From contig URYA01000005.1 of assembly GCA_900551975.1 (NCBI GenBank), forward strand, positions 1-28,483: a DNA stretch of 28,483 nt. Reading direction: 5' to 3'. Origin of the DNA: an uncultured Collinsella sp. GTDB lineage: Bacteria; Actinomycetota; Coriobacteriia; Coriobacteriales; Coriobacteriaceae. The notes under the pieces were generated by a model. The model was not told the origin of the DNA and did no database searches. It saw only the letters and a list, made by a program, of their open reading frames with translations. The translations under genes and the position numbers were made by a program. Position 1 is the first letter of the stretch; each line of letters starts with the position of its first letter. This document shows, one piece after another, positions 1-9,206 of the stretch.

Positions 1-1320
1 CTTGTCCTTGGACAGGGGGCGGGTCTCCATCACGCGCACGCGGTCGCCGATAGCGCCGACATTTTCGGGCGCCGCGGTCAGCGATTCCTCAAAGGTAATG
101 CCCTCGTCGCCAAAGGTGAGCTCCATCGACTCGCGCGCACCGCGGTCGGGGATGGCAAACACGCAGGCATAGCGCTTGCCCACGACCTCCTGGATGCGCG
201 TCATAAAACGGTTGTCCGAGCCTGCGATGGCCGGCTGCTCAATCTTGAGCTCGGCCGTCACCGCACCACCGGCACGGATGAGGCTCACATAGTTCAGGCG
301 CTGCTGGGCACCAAAATCGAGCTGTTGGGCGCGCACGTACAGACCATCCAGGCGGTCGATCCCTGCCTCGCCGGCACGGGCCTCGATATCCTCGTAGGCG
401 CGCAGACAGTCGTCGAACAGCGAGCGCGGCTCGGACAGGACCACGAGCGCCTTGCCGCTCACGTGTGCCAGCGGGCTCACGGTCTGGCCGTACATCACCG
501 GCAAAAAGCGGTCGAGCTCGGGCGTGACGATGCGCGCATCCACCATCTCGAGCAGCGCCGCCAGCTTGCTGTCGTCCTGGCTGGCGCGATAGAGCGCCAC
601 ATGCATGTTGTGGACGGCCTCGTCGGTAAGCGCCAGCTCACGGCAGGGGAAGATCTCAATACTGTCCTCGTTACCGATGGTCTGCCCCGTTGAGCTCACC
701 ATGCGGCGGATGCGGTCAATCTCGTCGCCAAAGAACTCAATGCGCACGGGCGCTTTCTCCTGCGCGGGAAACACCTCGACGGTGTCGCCGTGAACGCGGA
801 ACAGACCGGGCGCATCAGCGGCACCGGCATTGGTGTAGCCCATGCCCACCAGGCGCTGCGGCACCTCGTCAAAAGGAATCTCCTCACCCACCGCAAAAGT
901 GGTGGACTCCCAATAGCGACTCTCGACCGGCGGCACGCAGCGCAGCAGCGCACGGGCTGAGGCAACCATGATGCAGTTGTCCCCGCGCACGATGCGCCCC
1001 AGAGCCTCGCAGCGCTGCGCCACCACGGCGTCGTCGGGCGCCTGCTCGCGCCACGGATAGTCCTTACGCTCGGGAAAGCGGCACACGTGCGCCAGGCCCA
1101 CATAAGCAGCAAGGCTGCGCGCGGCGCGATCAGCCGCATCCTCGCCGCTCACAATGTAGACCGTGGGGCGCGGGCGGCGCGCAAACTGGGCGGCCGCCAT
1201 AAGCGTGCGGCCCGACTGCGACACAGCCAGCGTCACGTCCTCGCCGGCATCGAGTCCGGCCTCGACGGTCTGCAGTGCCTCGGCAGTGTAGAGCTGCGCG
1301 GCTATACGGTGAATGAGCAT
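1..1320 (-). CDS. mfd: Transcription-repair coupling factor Mfd, N-terminal part (truncated by window edge)
   Basis: The frame is open from ATG at 1320 to the left edge, giving 440 codons with no stop. Mfd is an ATP-dependent translocase that removes stalled RNA polymerase and recruits UvrA. The visible part matches its UvrB-like N-terminal module. It starts MLIHRIAAQLYTAEAL, has a segment ending RALLRCVPP at about residue 120, and carries the GDTVEVFP...RIEFFGDEIDRIRR block typical of Mfd and UvrB. It lacks the P-loop that UvrB has near its N-terminus, which favours Mfd. The end, GDRVRVMETRPL, lies before the RNA-polymerase-interacting domain, so the translocase half is outside the window. 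A GGAGGAA ribosome binding site lies just upstream of the ATG. nth is the upstream neighbour, so this is a DNA repair cluster. The assignment rests on motifs and is firm. Confidence 0.93.
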   Translation of the reverse strand, partial: MLIHRIAAQLYTAEALQTVEAGLDAGEDVTLAVSQSGRTLMAAAQFARRPRPTVYIVSGEDAADRAARSLAAYVGLAHVCRFPERKDYPWREQAPDDAVVAQRCEALGRIVRGDNCIMVASARALLRCVPPVESRYWESTTFAVGEEIPFDEVPQRLVGMGYTNAGAADAPGLFRVHGDTVEVFPAQEKAPVRIEFFGDEIDRIRRMVSSTGQTIGNEDSIEIFPCRELALTDEAVHNMHVALYRASQDDSKLAALLEMVDARIVTPELDRFLPVMYGQTVSPLAHVSGKALVVLSEPRSLFDDCLRAYEDIEARAGEAGIDRLDGLYVRAQQLDFGAQQRLNYVSLIRAGGAVTAELKIEQPAIAGSDNRFMTRIQEVVGKRYACVFAIPDRGARESMELTFGDEGITFEESLTAAPENVGAIGDRVRVMETRPLSKDK

Positions 1321-1345
1321 GCTGTTCCTCCGGCATCGCAACGCC

Positions 1346-1373
1346 AAAAGCCCGCCGGGGCAAGCTCGGCGGG
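1346..1373 (-). terminator. Intrinsic terminator between nth and mfd
   Basis: On the minus strand a 7-bp GC stem (CCCGCCG at 1367-1373 pairing with CGGCGGG at 1351-1357) is followed by CTTTT. It ends transcripts from nth, yet sits only about 25 nt upstream of the mfd start codon. Either mfd depends on read-through or its promoter overlaps this element. Confidence 0.75.
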
Positions 1374-1477
1374 TCGTACGTCAAATACATTGTCTGTCAT
1401 GGTAGCGCATGGAGAGGACTCCGGCTCAAGGGCAAACCCAGCCCCGCAAAAAACGCCAGGCGAAGATGCGTTCCGCC

Positions 1478-2143
1478 CTACCCCGCTACGCGCACGCTGG
1501 GGCACAAATCTGCCAGCGGACACTCGTCACACTTAGGCTTGCGGGCGTCGCAGATCTCGCGACCGAAGGTGATCCACTGATGGTTGACCGACTCCCAATA
1601 CTCGTGCGGCAAAATCTTAAGCAGATCCTGCTCGGTCTTGAGCGGCTCCTTGGCATGCGTCTTAGGACTCAGCATCAGGCGGTGCGCAATGCGGTTGACG
1701 TGTGTGTCCACCGCAATACCCTCCACGATGCCATACCCCACGTTGAGCACGATGTTTGCCGTCTTGCGTCCCACGCCCGGCAGCTTCACGAGTTCCTTCA
1801 TGTCGGCCGGCACCTCGCCGCCATAGTCGGCGACGATCATCTGCGCTGCCTCGACGGCATGCTTGGCTTTGCTCTTGTAGAAGCCGAGTGACTTGATGGT
1901 GTCTGCCACGTCAGCCACGCTCGCCCCAGCCATGGCCTCGGGTGTGGGCCACTGGGCAAACAGCCGCGGTGTCACCTTGTTGACCTGTGCATCGGTCGTT
2001 TGCGCCGAGAGCAGCACCGCAATCAACAGGCGGAAGGGATTCTCGTGGTCCAAAAAGCACTCGACCGGGCCATAGCGACGGTCGAGGCGCTCACACACCT
2101 CGATGGCGCGCTCGCGCTTGGTGGCATTGGTCTCGCGTGGCAT
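1478..2143 (-). CDS. nth: Endonuclease III (DNA glycosylase/AP lyase)
   Basis: This 221-residue protein is a bifunctional glycosylase that removes oxidised pyrimidines in base excision repair. The helix-hairpin-helix LPGVGRKTAN (121-130) holds the catalytic lysine K127, and the VDTH motif supplies the aspartate D146. The C-terminal [4Fe-4S] ligands C198, C205, C208 and C214 have the canonical C-x6-C-x2-C-x5-C spacing. Length is normal for the family. A longer reading from GTG at 2167 is possible, but ATG at 2143 has AAGGAG at good distance and is preferred. It lies upstream of mfd and 63 nt downstream of the ABC transporter gene, with no strong terminator in that gap, so co-transcription with the transporter is possible. 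Confidence 0.96.
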   Translation of the reverse strand: MPRETNATKRERAIEVCERLDRRYGPVECFLDHENPFRLLIAVLLSAQTTDAQVNKVTPRLFAQWPTPEAMAGASVADVADTIKSLGFYKSKAKHAVEAAQMIVADYGGEVPADMKELVKLPGVGRKTANIVLNVGYGIVEGIAVDTHVNRIAHRLMLSPKTHAKEPLKTEQDLLKILPHEYWESVNHQWITFGREICDARKPKCDECPLADLCPSVRVAG

Positions 2144-2206
2144 AACGACTCCTTGGCTCAACGGCACAATAAACTAATGGGCACAATTGTCCCACGTCCG
2201 AGACGC

Positions 2207-4009
<1,803 letters not shown>

Positions 4010-4084
4010 GGGCTTCCTTTCGCATCTGATAGGGCGAAACGCCATTGTTGCACATTGGAGCACGCTTCAGACAAGTGCGATACG

Positions 4085-4125
4085 AAAAGCGGTGGGGCGC
4101 CCGCGTTTGCGCCGGTGCCCCACCG
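4085..4125 (-). terminator. Intrinsic terminator downstream of rmuC
   Basis: On the minus strand a 9-bp stem (CGGTGGGGC at 4117-4125 with GCCCCACCG at 4090-4098) is followed by CTTTTC. It starts about 12 nt after the rmuC stop codon and leaves about 75 nt before the ABC transporter start. Confidence 0.8.
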
Positions 4126-4136
4126 TCTTGTTACAA

Positions 4137-5492
4137 TTAGTCCTCGTCTTCTTGGTCTGTGAGAAGGTCCGCGGGCGTGAGTCCCAAGATCTCATCGGCT
4201 TGGTCGGTATCTTCCAGCGCGTCGATGTCCTTGAGCTTGCGCTCCATGACGTTGGTGCGCGTGGTAATGATGCCCTCGACCGTTTTGCCCGCGGTCTCGA
4301 TCTGCTGCTGGGCGCGGCGCAGCGCCGCCTGATAACGCGGCAGCTCGGCCTTGACGGCGGAAAGCACGCGCAGCACGTCGTCGGTACGTTTTTGCAATTT
4401 AAACGTCTGGTAGCTCATCTGCAGGCTGTTGAGAATGGCGGCCATGGTGCTGGGACCGGCAACGTTGACGTGATAGTCGCGGCCCAGAGTTTCGATAAGC
4501 CCGGGGCGGCTGACGATCTCGGCGTACAGTCCTTCAAACGGCACGAACATGATGCCAAAGTTGGTCGTTGCCGGCACACTCAGGTACTTTTCGCAGATGT
4601 CCTTGGCCTCGCGCTTGACCATGGTGTCGAGCGTCTTGCGCGCAGCCGCCACGGTCTCCGCATCGCCCGACTCCTGCGCGTCGAGCAAGTGCTCGTACGC
4701 GTCGCCCGGAAACTTGGAGTCAATCGGCAGCAGCACGGGGTCGCCCTCGTCCACCGGCAGCTTGACGGCAAACTCAACGCGCTCCGAGGCGCCGGGCTTG
4801 GTGGCGACGTTTTCCAGATACTGGTCGGGTGTAAGGATGTCCGCCAGAATTGCACCCAGCTGTACCTCGCCCAAAATGCCACGCGCCTTCACGTTGCCCA
4901 GCACGCGCTTAAGGTCGCCCACGCCGGTGGCGATGGACTGCATGTCGCCCAGACCCTTGTACACGGCCTCGAGCTGGTCGCTCACCTGCTTAAACGATGC
5001 AGACAGGCGGTCGTTGAGCGTGCGGGAGAGTTTCTCGTCCACCGTCGCGCGCATCTGATCGAGTTGCACGTTGTTGTCCTTGCGGATGGCGCCCAGCTGG
5101 GCATCGACCGTCTCGCGCACCTTGTCCAGGCGGTGCTCGATGCCCTCGCGGTTGGCACCGAGCTGTTGGGCCGTCTCGCGGCGCAGGTCATCCATCCGGT
5201 CACCAGCTTGCGAAAACTCACGCGCGATGGTCAGGTAACGTTGCTGCTCCACGGCCGCATCTGTCGTCTGCTGCTGCGCGATGGCATTGGCCGTGCGGCG
5301 AGTTTCGGCCAGCGCGACGTTCAGGGCATCGAGCGCGTTGTTGGCCTGCTCGAGTGCTGCCAGCGTTTCCGCGCTACTGTCGCCACGCTCCCGCAACTCG
5401 GCACGCAGGCTCTTGAGCTGGAGGGCGCAAGCCACAGCAACCCCCACCGCCACCAAGGCGATCACAACAAGCACAATATCAATAGCAGACAT
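4137..5492 (-). CDS. rmuC: RmuC family DNA recombination protein
   Basis: This 451-residue protein has an N-terminal membrane anchor (about 4-25), a long helical coiled-coil stretch (about 30-190, rich in E, Q, R and A) and then the conserved RmuC domain. The hallmark block VKARGILGEVQLGAIL lies at 201-216, followed by DSKFPGDAY and FVPFEGLYAEIV. In E. coli RmuC limits recombination at inverted repeats and is thought to be a nuclease-like factor; its exact biochemical role is not settled. ATG at 5492 follows GGCGGAG with rather short spacing. An upstream GTG at 5522 is possible but lacks a better ribosome binding site. A terminator follows directly. Confidence 0.93.
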   Translation of the reverse strand: MSAIDIVLVVIALVAVGVAVACALQLKSLRAELRERGDSSAETLAALEQANNALDALNVALAETRRTANAIAQQQTTDAAVEQQRYLTIAREFSQAGDRMDDLRRETAQQLGANREGIEHRLDKVRETVDAQLGAIRKDNNVQLDQMRATVDEKLSRTLNDRLSASFKQVSDQLEAVYKGLGDMQSIATGVGDLKRVLGNVKARGILGEVQLGAILADILTPDQYLENVATKPGASERVEFAVKLPVDEGDPVLLPIDSKFPGDAYEHLLDAQESGDAETVAAARKTLDTMVKREAKDICEKYLSVPATTNFGIMFVPFEGLYAEIVSRPGLIETLGRDYHVNVAGPSTMAAILNSLQMSYQTFKLQKRTDDVLRVLSAVKAELPRYQAALRRAQQQIETAGKTVEGIITTRTNVMERKLKDIDALEDTDQADEILGLTPADLLTDQEDED

Positions 5493-5616
5493 AAACTCCG
5501 CCCAACAAACCCAATCGAGCACCGATCAAAACCGCGATCAATCTTACCCCGTCACACGCACGGATCACTCACTGCCTTGCAGACAAATTTCTCTTAGAGC
5601 CGCGGACGCTAAAACG

Positions 5617-6051
5617 CTAGCTCTCCCAGCCGGCGCGGATTGTTGTTATGACATCGCCTAGGCGCTGGCCGAGGGCTGACAGATGTTGGAGCACTTCGCT
5701 GGGCGAAGCACCGTTAAGAATGCAGGTGAGCGCATACGACGCCAGAAAGATGACTGCAAGCCCCAGCGGGATGAGCACGATCATCGCCAAGGTGCGCAGG
5801 CGCTGGCCCACGCGGCGACGACGCGCACGACGCTTGTCGAACGCGAGCTCCTGCGCATATGAATCTTGCTGTACGGAATAGGCCTCTGGTGCCGATTCGC
5901 ACCCGGGCACAGCTGCGGGTACAGCAGCGGGCCCGACATTCTGCGCAAAGGGCTGGACTGCCGCCCCTTGCATTTGCATCTCCATGAGTCGTTGCTGCTG
6001 ACGCAGCATGCGCTCGGCTTGTTGCTGCGGAGTCTCAAGAAACAGATCCAT
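5617..6051 (-). CDS. Small single-helix membrane protein, unknown function
   Basis: This 144-residue protein was not recognised as any family. The N-terminal 70 residues are polar and rich in Q, M, A and P (a QQQAERMLRQQQRLMEMQMQ segment suggests a short helix). A strongly basic patch KRRARRRR lies at 73-80. One hydrophobic helix follows at about 87-112, then a short tail of about 30 residues. By the positive-inside rule the long N-terminus is cytoplasmic and the tail outside. ATG at 6051 follows TGGAGG with 6-nt spacing, which favours a real gene. It lies 124 nt upstream of rmuC on the same strand. Function is unknown; a small envelope-associated protein is the most that can be said. Confidence 0.7.
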   Translation of the reverse strand: MDLFLETPQQQAERMLRQQQRLMEMQMQGAAVQPFAQNVGPAAVPAAVPGCESAPEAYSVQQDSYAQELAFDKRRARRRRVGQRLRTLAMIVLIPLGLAVIFLASYALTCILNGASPSEVLQHLSALGQRLGDVITTIRAGWES

Positions 6052-6309
6052 GCTGGCCTCCAAAATCGGAGCATTCGACGCTTACGACCAGCATCCCGCA
6101 CCGCCATGACCGCGACAACGCAATCGCCGGCAATAGCCACAAAGTTTCTTTTGCTCAAAAGCTGTCGAAAAGCTCAACAACTCCCCTACCAGCACTTTCT
6201 CTGAGCTTTTTTCGCCATCAATCTTTTGGACTTCCGCCTTTACGCCAACTGACCAAAATCTAACCAAAAGCTTGACGAAAAATGTGGAAACAGGGACCCA
6301 TACAAAAAC
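6052..6309. other. Intergenic stretch, no gene recognised
   Basis: This is the leader side of the small membrane protein gene, before the terminator at 6310. A 131-codon minus-strand open frame crosses it but passes straight through that terminator and has no ribosome binding site. The sequence is richer in A/T than the genes around it (many AAAAG and TTTTG runs near 6140-6300), and a promoter for the gene at 6051 is expected here. No convincing -35/-10 pair was found. Confidence 0.5.
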
Positions 6310-6334
6310 GTGCCGCCCCAAAAAGGGGCGGCAC
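6305..6334 (-). terminator. Strong intrinsic terminator, about 160 nt downstream of rubrerythrin
   Basis: A perfect 10-bp stem GTGCCGCCCC/GGGGCGGCAC (6310-6334) with a five-base loop is followed on the minus strand by GTTTTTG. It is the first clear minus-strand terminator after rubrerythrin, so it probably ends that transcript or a separate small RNA encoded in the gap. Confidence 0.85.
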
Positions 6335-6389
6335 ACAATCTTTAATATCAGCTTTTCTGTAGCGAGCATGCGACGACTCAACGCCGGAG

Positions 6390-6495
6390 CGCAGGGCGGG
6401 GAAACCTTTGCCTCATGCGACCCTGCGAAGCCGTGAGCGAGGAGGGAAGGTAGTCCGGCCCTCCCGGCCCAGCTCACGCTAGCGCCAAGCGCTAG
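6390..6495 (-). other. Highly structured 3' region after rubrerythrin (possible 3' UTR or small RNA)
   Basis: Three nested or successive stems are visible. A perfect 7-bp palindrome with 3-nt loop (6479-6485 with 6489-6495) covers the rubrerythrin stop codon. A two-tier hairpin has GTGAGC/GCTCAC (6433-6438 with 6472-6477) and an inner GGAGGG/CCCTCC (6441-6446 with 6459-6464). A third stem pairs CGCAGGG with CCCTGCG (6390-6396 with 6421-6427). With the terminator at 6310 this gives a compact structured segment of about 180 nt. No known RNA family was recognised. Confidence 0.45.
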
Positions 6496-7031
6496 TAGTT
6501 CACCACCTGCTCCTCAAAGTACGCCTTGGGGTGGTTACACACCGGGCACACCTCAGGTGCCTCGGCACCAACGTGCAGGTGCCCGCAGTTCAGGCACTTC
6601 CACACCTTCACGCCCTCACGCTCAAACACCTCGCCCGACTCGATGCGCTCGACGAGTTTGTTGTAGCGCTCCTCGTGGGCCTTCTCGACGGCGGCGACGC
6701 CACGGAACTTCTCGGCGATCTCGGCAAAGCCCTCCTCCTCGGCGGTCTTGGCGAACTCGTCGTACATCGTGGTCCACTCGTAGTTCTCGCCCGCGGCGGC
6801 GTCACGCAGGTTGTCCAGAGTGCCCGGAACGGCGCCGTCGTGCAGATACTTAAACCACAGTTTGGCGTGCTCGGACTCGTTGCCTGCGGTCTCGGCAAAG
6901 ATATTCGAGATCTGAACGTAGCCGTCCTTTTTGGCCTTGGATGCATAGTAGCGATACTTGGTGTGTGCCTGGGACTCACCGGCAAAAGCAGTCTCGAGGT
7001 TCTTCTTGGTCTGAGAGTTCTCAAAATCCAT
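6492..7031 (-). CDS. rbr: Rubrerythrin
   Basis: This 179-residue rubrerythrin is a cytoplasmic non-haem iron peroxidase that reduces hydrogen peroxide in anaerobes. The ferritin-like four-helix domain carries the diiron ligands: E19 in the first helix, E52-x2-H55, glutamates near 82-85 and E116-x2-H119. The C-terminal rubredoxin-like domain binds one iron through C146-x2-C149 and C162-x2-C165. Both domains are intact and length is normal. ATG at 7031 follows GGGAAG with about 7-nt spacing; an upstream GTG at 7052 is less likely. The gene follows the Rrf2 and MutY-like genes on the same strand with a 114-nt gap and no clear terminator, so it may belong to the same oxidative-stress group. Confidence 0.97.
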   Translation of the reverse strand: MDFENSQTKKNLETAFAGESQAHTKYRYYASKAKKDGYVQISNIFAETAGNESEHAKLWFKYLHDGAVPGTLDNLRDAAAGENYEWTTMYDEFAKTAEEEGFAEIAEKFRGVAAVEKAHEERYNKLVERIESGEVFEREGVKVWKCLNCGHLHVGAEAPEVCPVCNHPKAYFEEQVVNY

Positions 7032-7145
7032 AGGTGTACTTCCCTTCAACACGTGCCGCCCATAAGCTTTGAGCGACCTTGTCTTTAGGATGCCCTCAAG
7101 CCGCGAATTTAAACCTTACAATCCCGTTCTTCAGATTTGAGCGGG

Positions 7146-8051
7146 CTACACACTCAACCAACGATCGTCCTCGGCTCGGCAAAAGCCCTCGCGCTCCAGG
7201 TCAGCTAGAATGCCCGCGATCAAGTCGCACTCGACCGGCCCGCGACCGGCTGCCGCTTCCATCTCGTTAACGCCCGCCACGGCATCAGCAAGCGTAATCC
7301 CCGCCGGCTGCCCATCGCGCGCTGCCAACAACATGCGCACGATATGCGCGCGCTTTTGGCGGCGCGAGCCCTCAAACTTGGACTGACGACTATAGCCCGC
7401 CGACCGCCTGGACGGATTGGGCAGTGTCTTTTTAAGATACGCGCCGTAATCCAGCAATGCGTAATACCACGCGCGCGGCGTGTCGGCATCATCGAGCGGC
7501 ACGGCAAAGGGAGCGATCTCGTCGGTCGCTGCACCGGGAGCCGCCGGACAGGCAGCTTGGATCAGCGGCACCAGTTCGCGATCGGGAACGGCCGGCACAT
7601 CGGGAAAGAAATGATGCAAAAAGACCGTGCGCACATTGGTCTCCAAATACACGCCCGGAAGATCGAATGCAAACGAACGGATGCCCTGCGCCGTTGCCGG
7701 GCCAATGCCGGGCAGAGCGACCAAGTCACGCGTCTCGCGCGGAAACTCCCCATCCCAGTCCTCTACAACGCACTGTGCAGCCCTGTGAAGCGCCAAGGCG
7801 CGGCGATTATAGCCCATCCCCTGCCACGCATCCAAGACATCGGAAGGGACAGCCTGAGCGAGCGCCTGAACAGTCGGAAAGCGATCGAGCCACGCCGGCA
7901 TACGCGTCTCCACGCGCGGCACCTGCGTCTGCTGCAGCATGACCTCGGAGAGCCAGATGATATACGGGTCGCGCGTTCGGCGCCACGGAAGGTCGCGATA
8001 ACGCAAGACCCCTTCCGAACGAATCATCGAACGAAAGGGGTCCTGAATCAT
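7146..8051 (-). CDS. MutY-like HhH-GPD DNA glycosylase lacking the Fe-S cluster motif
   Basis: This 301-residue protein resembles A/G-specific adenine glycosylase. LSEVMLQQTQV (34-44) carries the MutY-type catalytic glutamate E36, WQGMGYNRRA lies at 76-85, and the helix-hairpin-helix LPGIGPATA at 113-121. Two features differ from standard MutY. The catalytic aspartate position reads LETNV, giving E137. The four C-terminal cysteines of the [4Fe-4S] loop are absent, replaced by a basic segment with NPSRRS and QSKFEGSRRQ (212-232). There is no C-terminal NUDIX-like domain for 8-oxoG recognition. The last 60 residues look like a small helical winged domain. It may be an adenine glycosylase of an Fe-S-less subgroup or have another base specificity. 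The start is well supported (AAGGAG, 8 nt). It lies 21 nt after the Rrf2 gene, so the two are likely one operon. Confidence 0.85.
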   Translation of the reverse strand: MIQDPFRSMIRSEGVLRYRDLPWRRTRDPYIIWLSEVMLQQTQVPRVETRMPAWLDRFPTVQALAQAVPSDVLDAWQGMGYNRRALALHRAAQCVVEDWDGEFPRETRDLVALPGIGPATAQGIRSFAFDLPGVYLETNVRTVFLHHFFPDVPAVPDRELVPLIQAACPAAPGAATDEIAPFAVPLDDADTPRAWYYALLDYGAYLKKTLPNPSRRSAGYSRQSKFEGSRRQKRAHIVRMLLAARDGQPAGITLADAVAGVNEMEAAAGRGPVECDLIAGILADLEREGFCRAEDDRWLSV

Positions 8052-8072
8052 AGCTATACTCCTTATGCGGCG

Positions 8073-8558
8073 CTATTCCTCCCGGCAAGCGTACGCGCAG
8101 GCAGCGTACTCGGGAAACGCATCGCGATCGGCGAACTTGGGATCGACAGCCGGAAACTGGCGATGGGCGACGATATCGCCGAGCGAAACGGAATCGAGGT
8201 AGTCGCGCATCAACGCCTGGGCTCCGGCCCACAGGGGATGATAGCAGCACGCGCCCATGCGCGCACAGTCACCATCGGGGGCGGTGCAGTCGTTCATAAC
8301 CATAGGGCCCTGAACGGCCTCGACGACCTGGCGGATAGTGACGTCGTCCGGACTGACCTTGAGACGCATGCCACCGTGGACGCCACGCAGGCTCTCCACA
8401 ATACCGGCCTGGACCAAACCATGCTGAATCGAACGGGCAAACGAATACGGGACATTGACCTCTTCGGCAGCGGTGCGAACAGAAAGCAAACGCTCCGGAT
8501 CCTCAGCAAGCATCGCCAGCATACGAAGGGCGTAATCAGTCTTCCTCGATATGTCCAT
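8073..8558 (-). CDS. Rrf2 family transcriptional regulator, cysteine-rich
   Basis: This 161-residue dimeric winged-helix DNA-binding protein starts MDISRKTDYALRML, typical of Rrf2/IscR/NsrR. The helix-turn-helix occupies about 25-60, with the wing RGVHGGMRLK at 58-67. A cysteine cluster C91-x6-C98-x5-C104-C105 is at the place where Fe-S sensing members bind their cluster, so an iron-sulfur, redox or NO sensor is likely. Two further cysteines at 154 and 158 lie at the C-terminus. ATG at 8558 follows GGGGAAAA. Its neighbours downstream are a MutY-like glycosylase and rubrerythrin, which fits a peroxide or nitrosative stress role. A candidate autoregulatory operator is at 8635-8664. Confidence 0.92.
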   Translation of the reverse strand: MDISRKTDYALRMLAMLAEDPERLLSVRTAAEEVNVPYSFARSIQHGLVQAGIVESLRGVHGGMRLKVSPDDVTIRQVVEAVQGPMVMNDCTAPDGDCARMGACCYHPLWAGAQALMRDYLDSVSLGDIVAHRQFPAVDPKFADRDAFPEYAACAYACREE

Positions 8559-8634
8559 TTTTCCCCTTTCAAGGAATACGAACAGCTCGAACGAGCTCCG
8601 GGGCCGAGCTTGTGTCGAGACGCTAAATGACCGC

Positions 8635-8664
8635 TAGGACATCCAAATGATAAATAGGATATCC
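8635..8664 (-). promoter_or_regulatory. Candidate Rrf2 operator: two direct repeats flanking a -10 box
   Basis: TAGGACATCC (8635-8644) and TAGGATATCC (8655-8664) are direct repeats 20 bp apart, about two helical turns. Each core is near-palindromic (GGATATCC is perfect). Between them on the minus strand is TATCAT (8647-8652), a 5/6 match to the -10 consensus. No good -35 was found. A protein bound here would block the promoter, as expected for autorepression. Confidence 0.45.
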
Positions 8665-8881
8665 ACTGAGTGCCGCGCTTGGAGCGAAATGCATCAGATG
8701 CGGCCTACAGTGCAATTTAGTATAACCTAACCCCCTGTCTCGTTGAACAGGTGTTGCGCAACAAAGCTGTTGTTCAGACAGATATACTTATTAGATTTTA
8801 CTTGCGTTCCCGAAGGCGCGGGGATTCTGGGCGAAGATGCACCAGGGCGATTATTCTATCGAAACAAAGTGCATCAAACGC
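8665..8881. other. Intergenic stretch, no gene recognised
   Basis: This lies between the Rrf2 operator and the tRNA terminator. On the minus strand a TATACT hexamer (8719-8724) could be a second, upstream -10 for the Rrf2 gene, with a poor TTCAAC -35. A plus-strand open frame begins here and runs antisense through the tRNA gene; it is not considered coding. Nothing else was recognised. Confidence 0.4.
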
Positions 8882-8909
8882 AAAAAGCCACGTCCGAAGA
8901 CGTGGCTTT
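8882..8909 (-). terminator. Terminator of the tRNA-Asp gene
   Basis: An 11-bp stem (8884-8894 with 8899-8909) with a TTCG tetraloop on the minus strand is followed by TT, giving a run of five Us with the stem end. It begins about 9 nt after the encoded CCA. Confidence 0.92.
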
Positions 8910-8917
8910 AATTGCGT

Positions 8918-8995
<78 letters not shown>

Positions 8996-9041
8996 AGGCA
9001 GACGTTCGCGTTTGTTTCCGCTCGCGTGCGCTGCGGGGATT

Positions 9042-9094
9042 AGTATACACAGAAGTCTGTCCGCCGCGCAACAACTTTTTTGAAAAAATTTTTC
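9042..9094 (-). promoter_or_regulatory. Promoter of tRNA-Asp with UP-element-like A/T tract
   Basis: On the minus strand TATACT (-10, 9042-9047) is 18 bp downstream of TTGCGC (-35, 9066-9071). Directly upstream of the -35 lies a 20-bp pure A/T-type tract (9075-9094, runs of A and T), as in UP elements of stable RNA promoters. The predicted start would be about 40 nt ahead of the mature tRNA 5' end. Confidence 0.65.
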
Positions 9095-9167
9095 GGTCCC
9101 TCCGGGAGGGTCTCCGGGGCGAGGTTGTCTAAGGTTCTTGTTGAAGCTCGGCCATTGGCTCAAATGG

Positions 9168-9199
9168 AAACGGGGGACGCATCTGCATCCCCCGTTTTT
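9168..9199. terminator. Terminator downstream of the phosphodiesterase gene
   Basis: An 8-bp stem ACGGGGGA/TCCCCCGT (9170-9177 with 9188-9195) begins 12 nt after the phosphodiesterase stop codon. The better U-tract (TTTTTG) is on the plus strand, while the minus strand has only CGTTTCC. It probably stops the minus-strand transcript and shields against antisense transcription. Confidence 0.65.
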
Positions 9200-9206
9200 G
9201 TTGCGG

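Noticed and set aside
2144..2206. GGGCACAATTGTCCC-like palindrome upstream of nth as terminator of the ABC gene
   Set aside because: The stem is short and A/T-rich in the middle and no U-tract follows.
6082..6477. Minus-strand open frame of 131 codons between rubrerythrin and the small membrane protein
   Set aside because: It runs through a perfect terminator hairpin and through structured DNA, and has no ribosome binding site.
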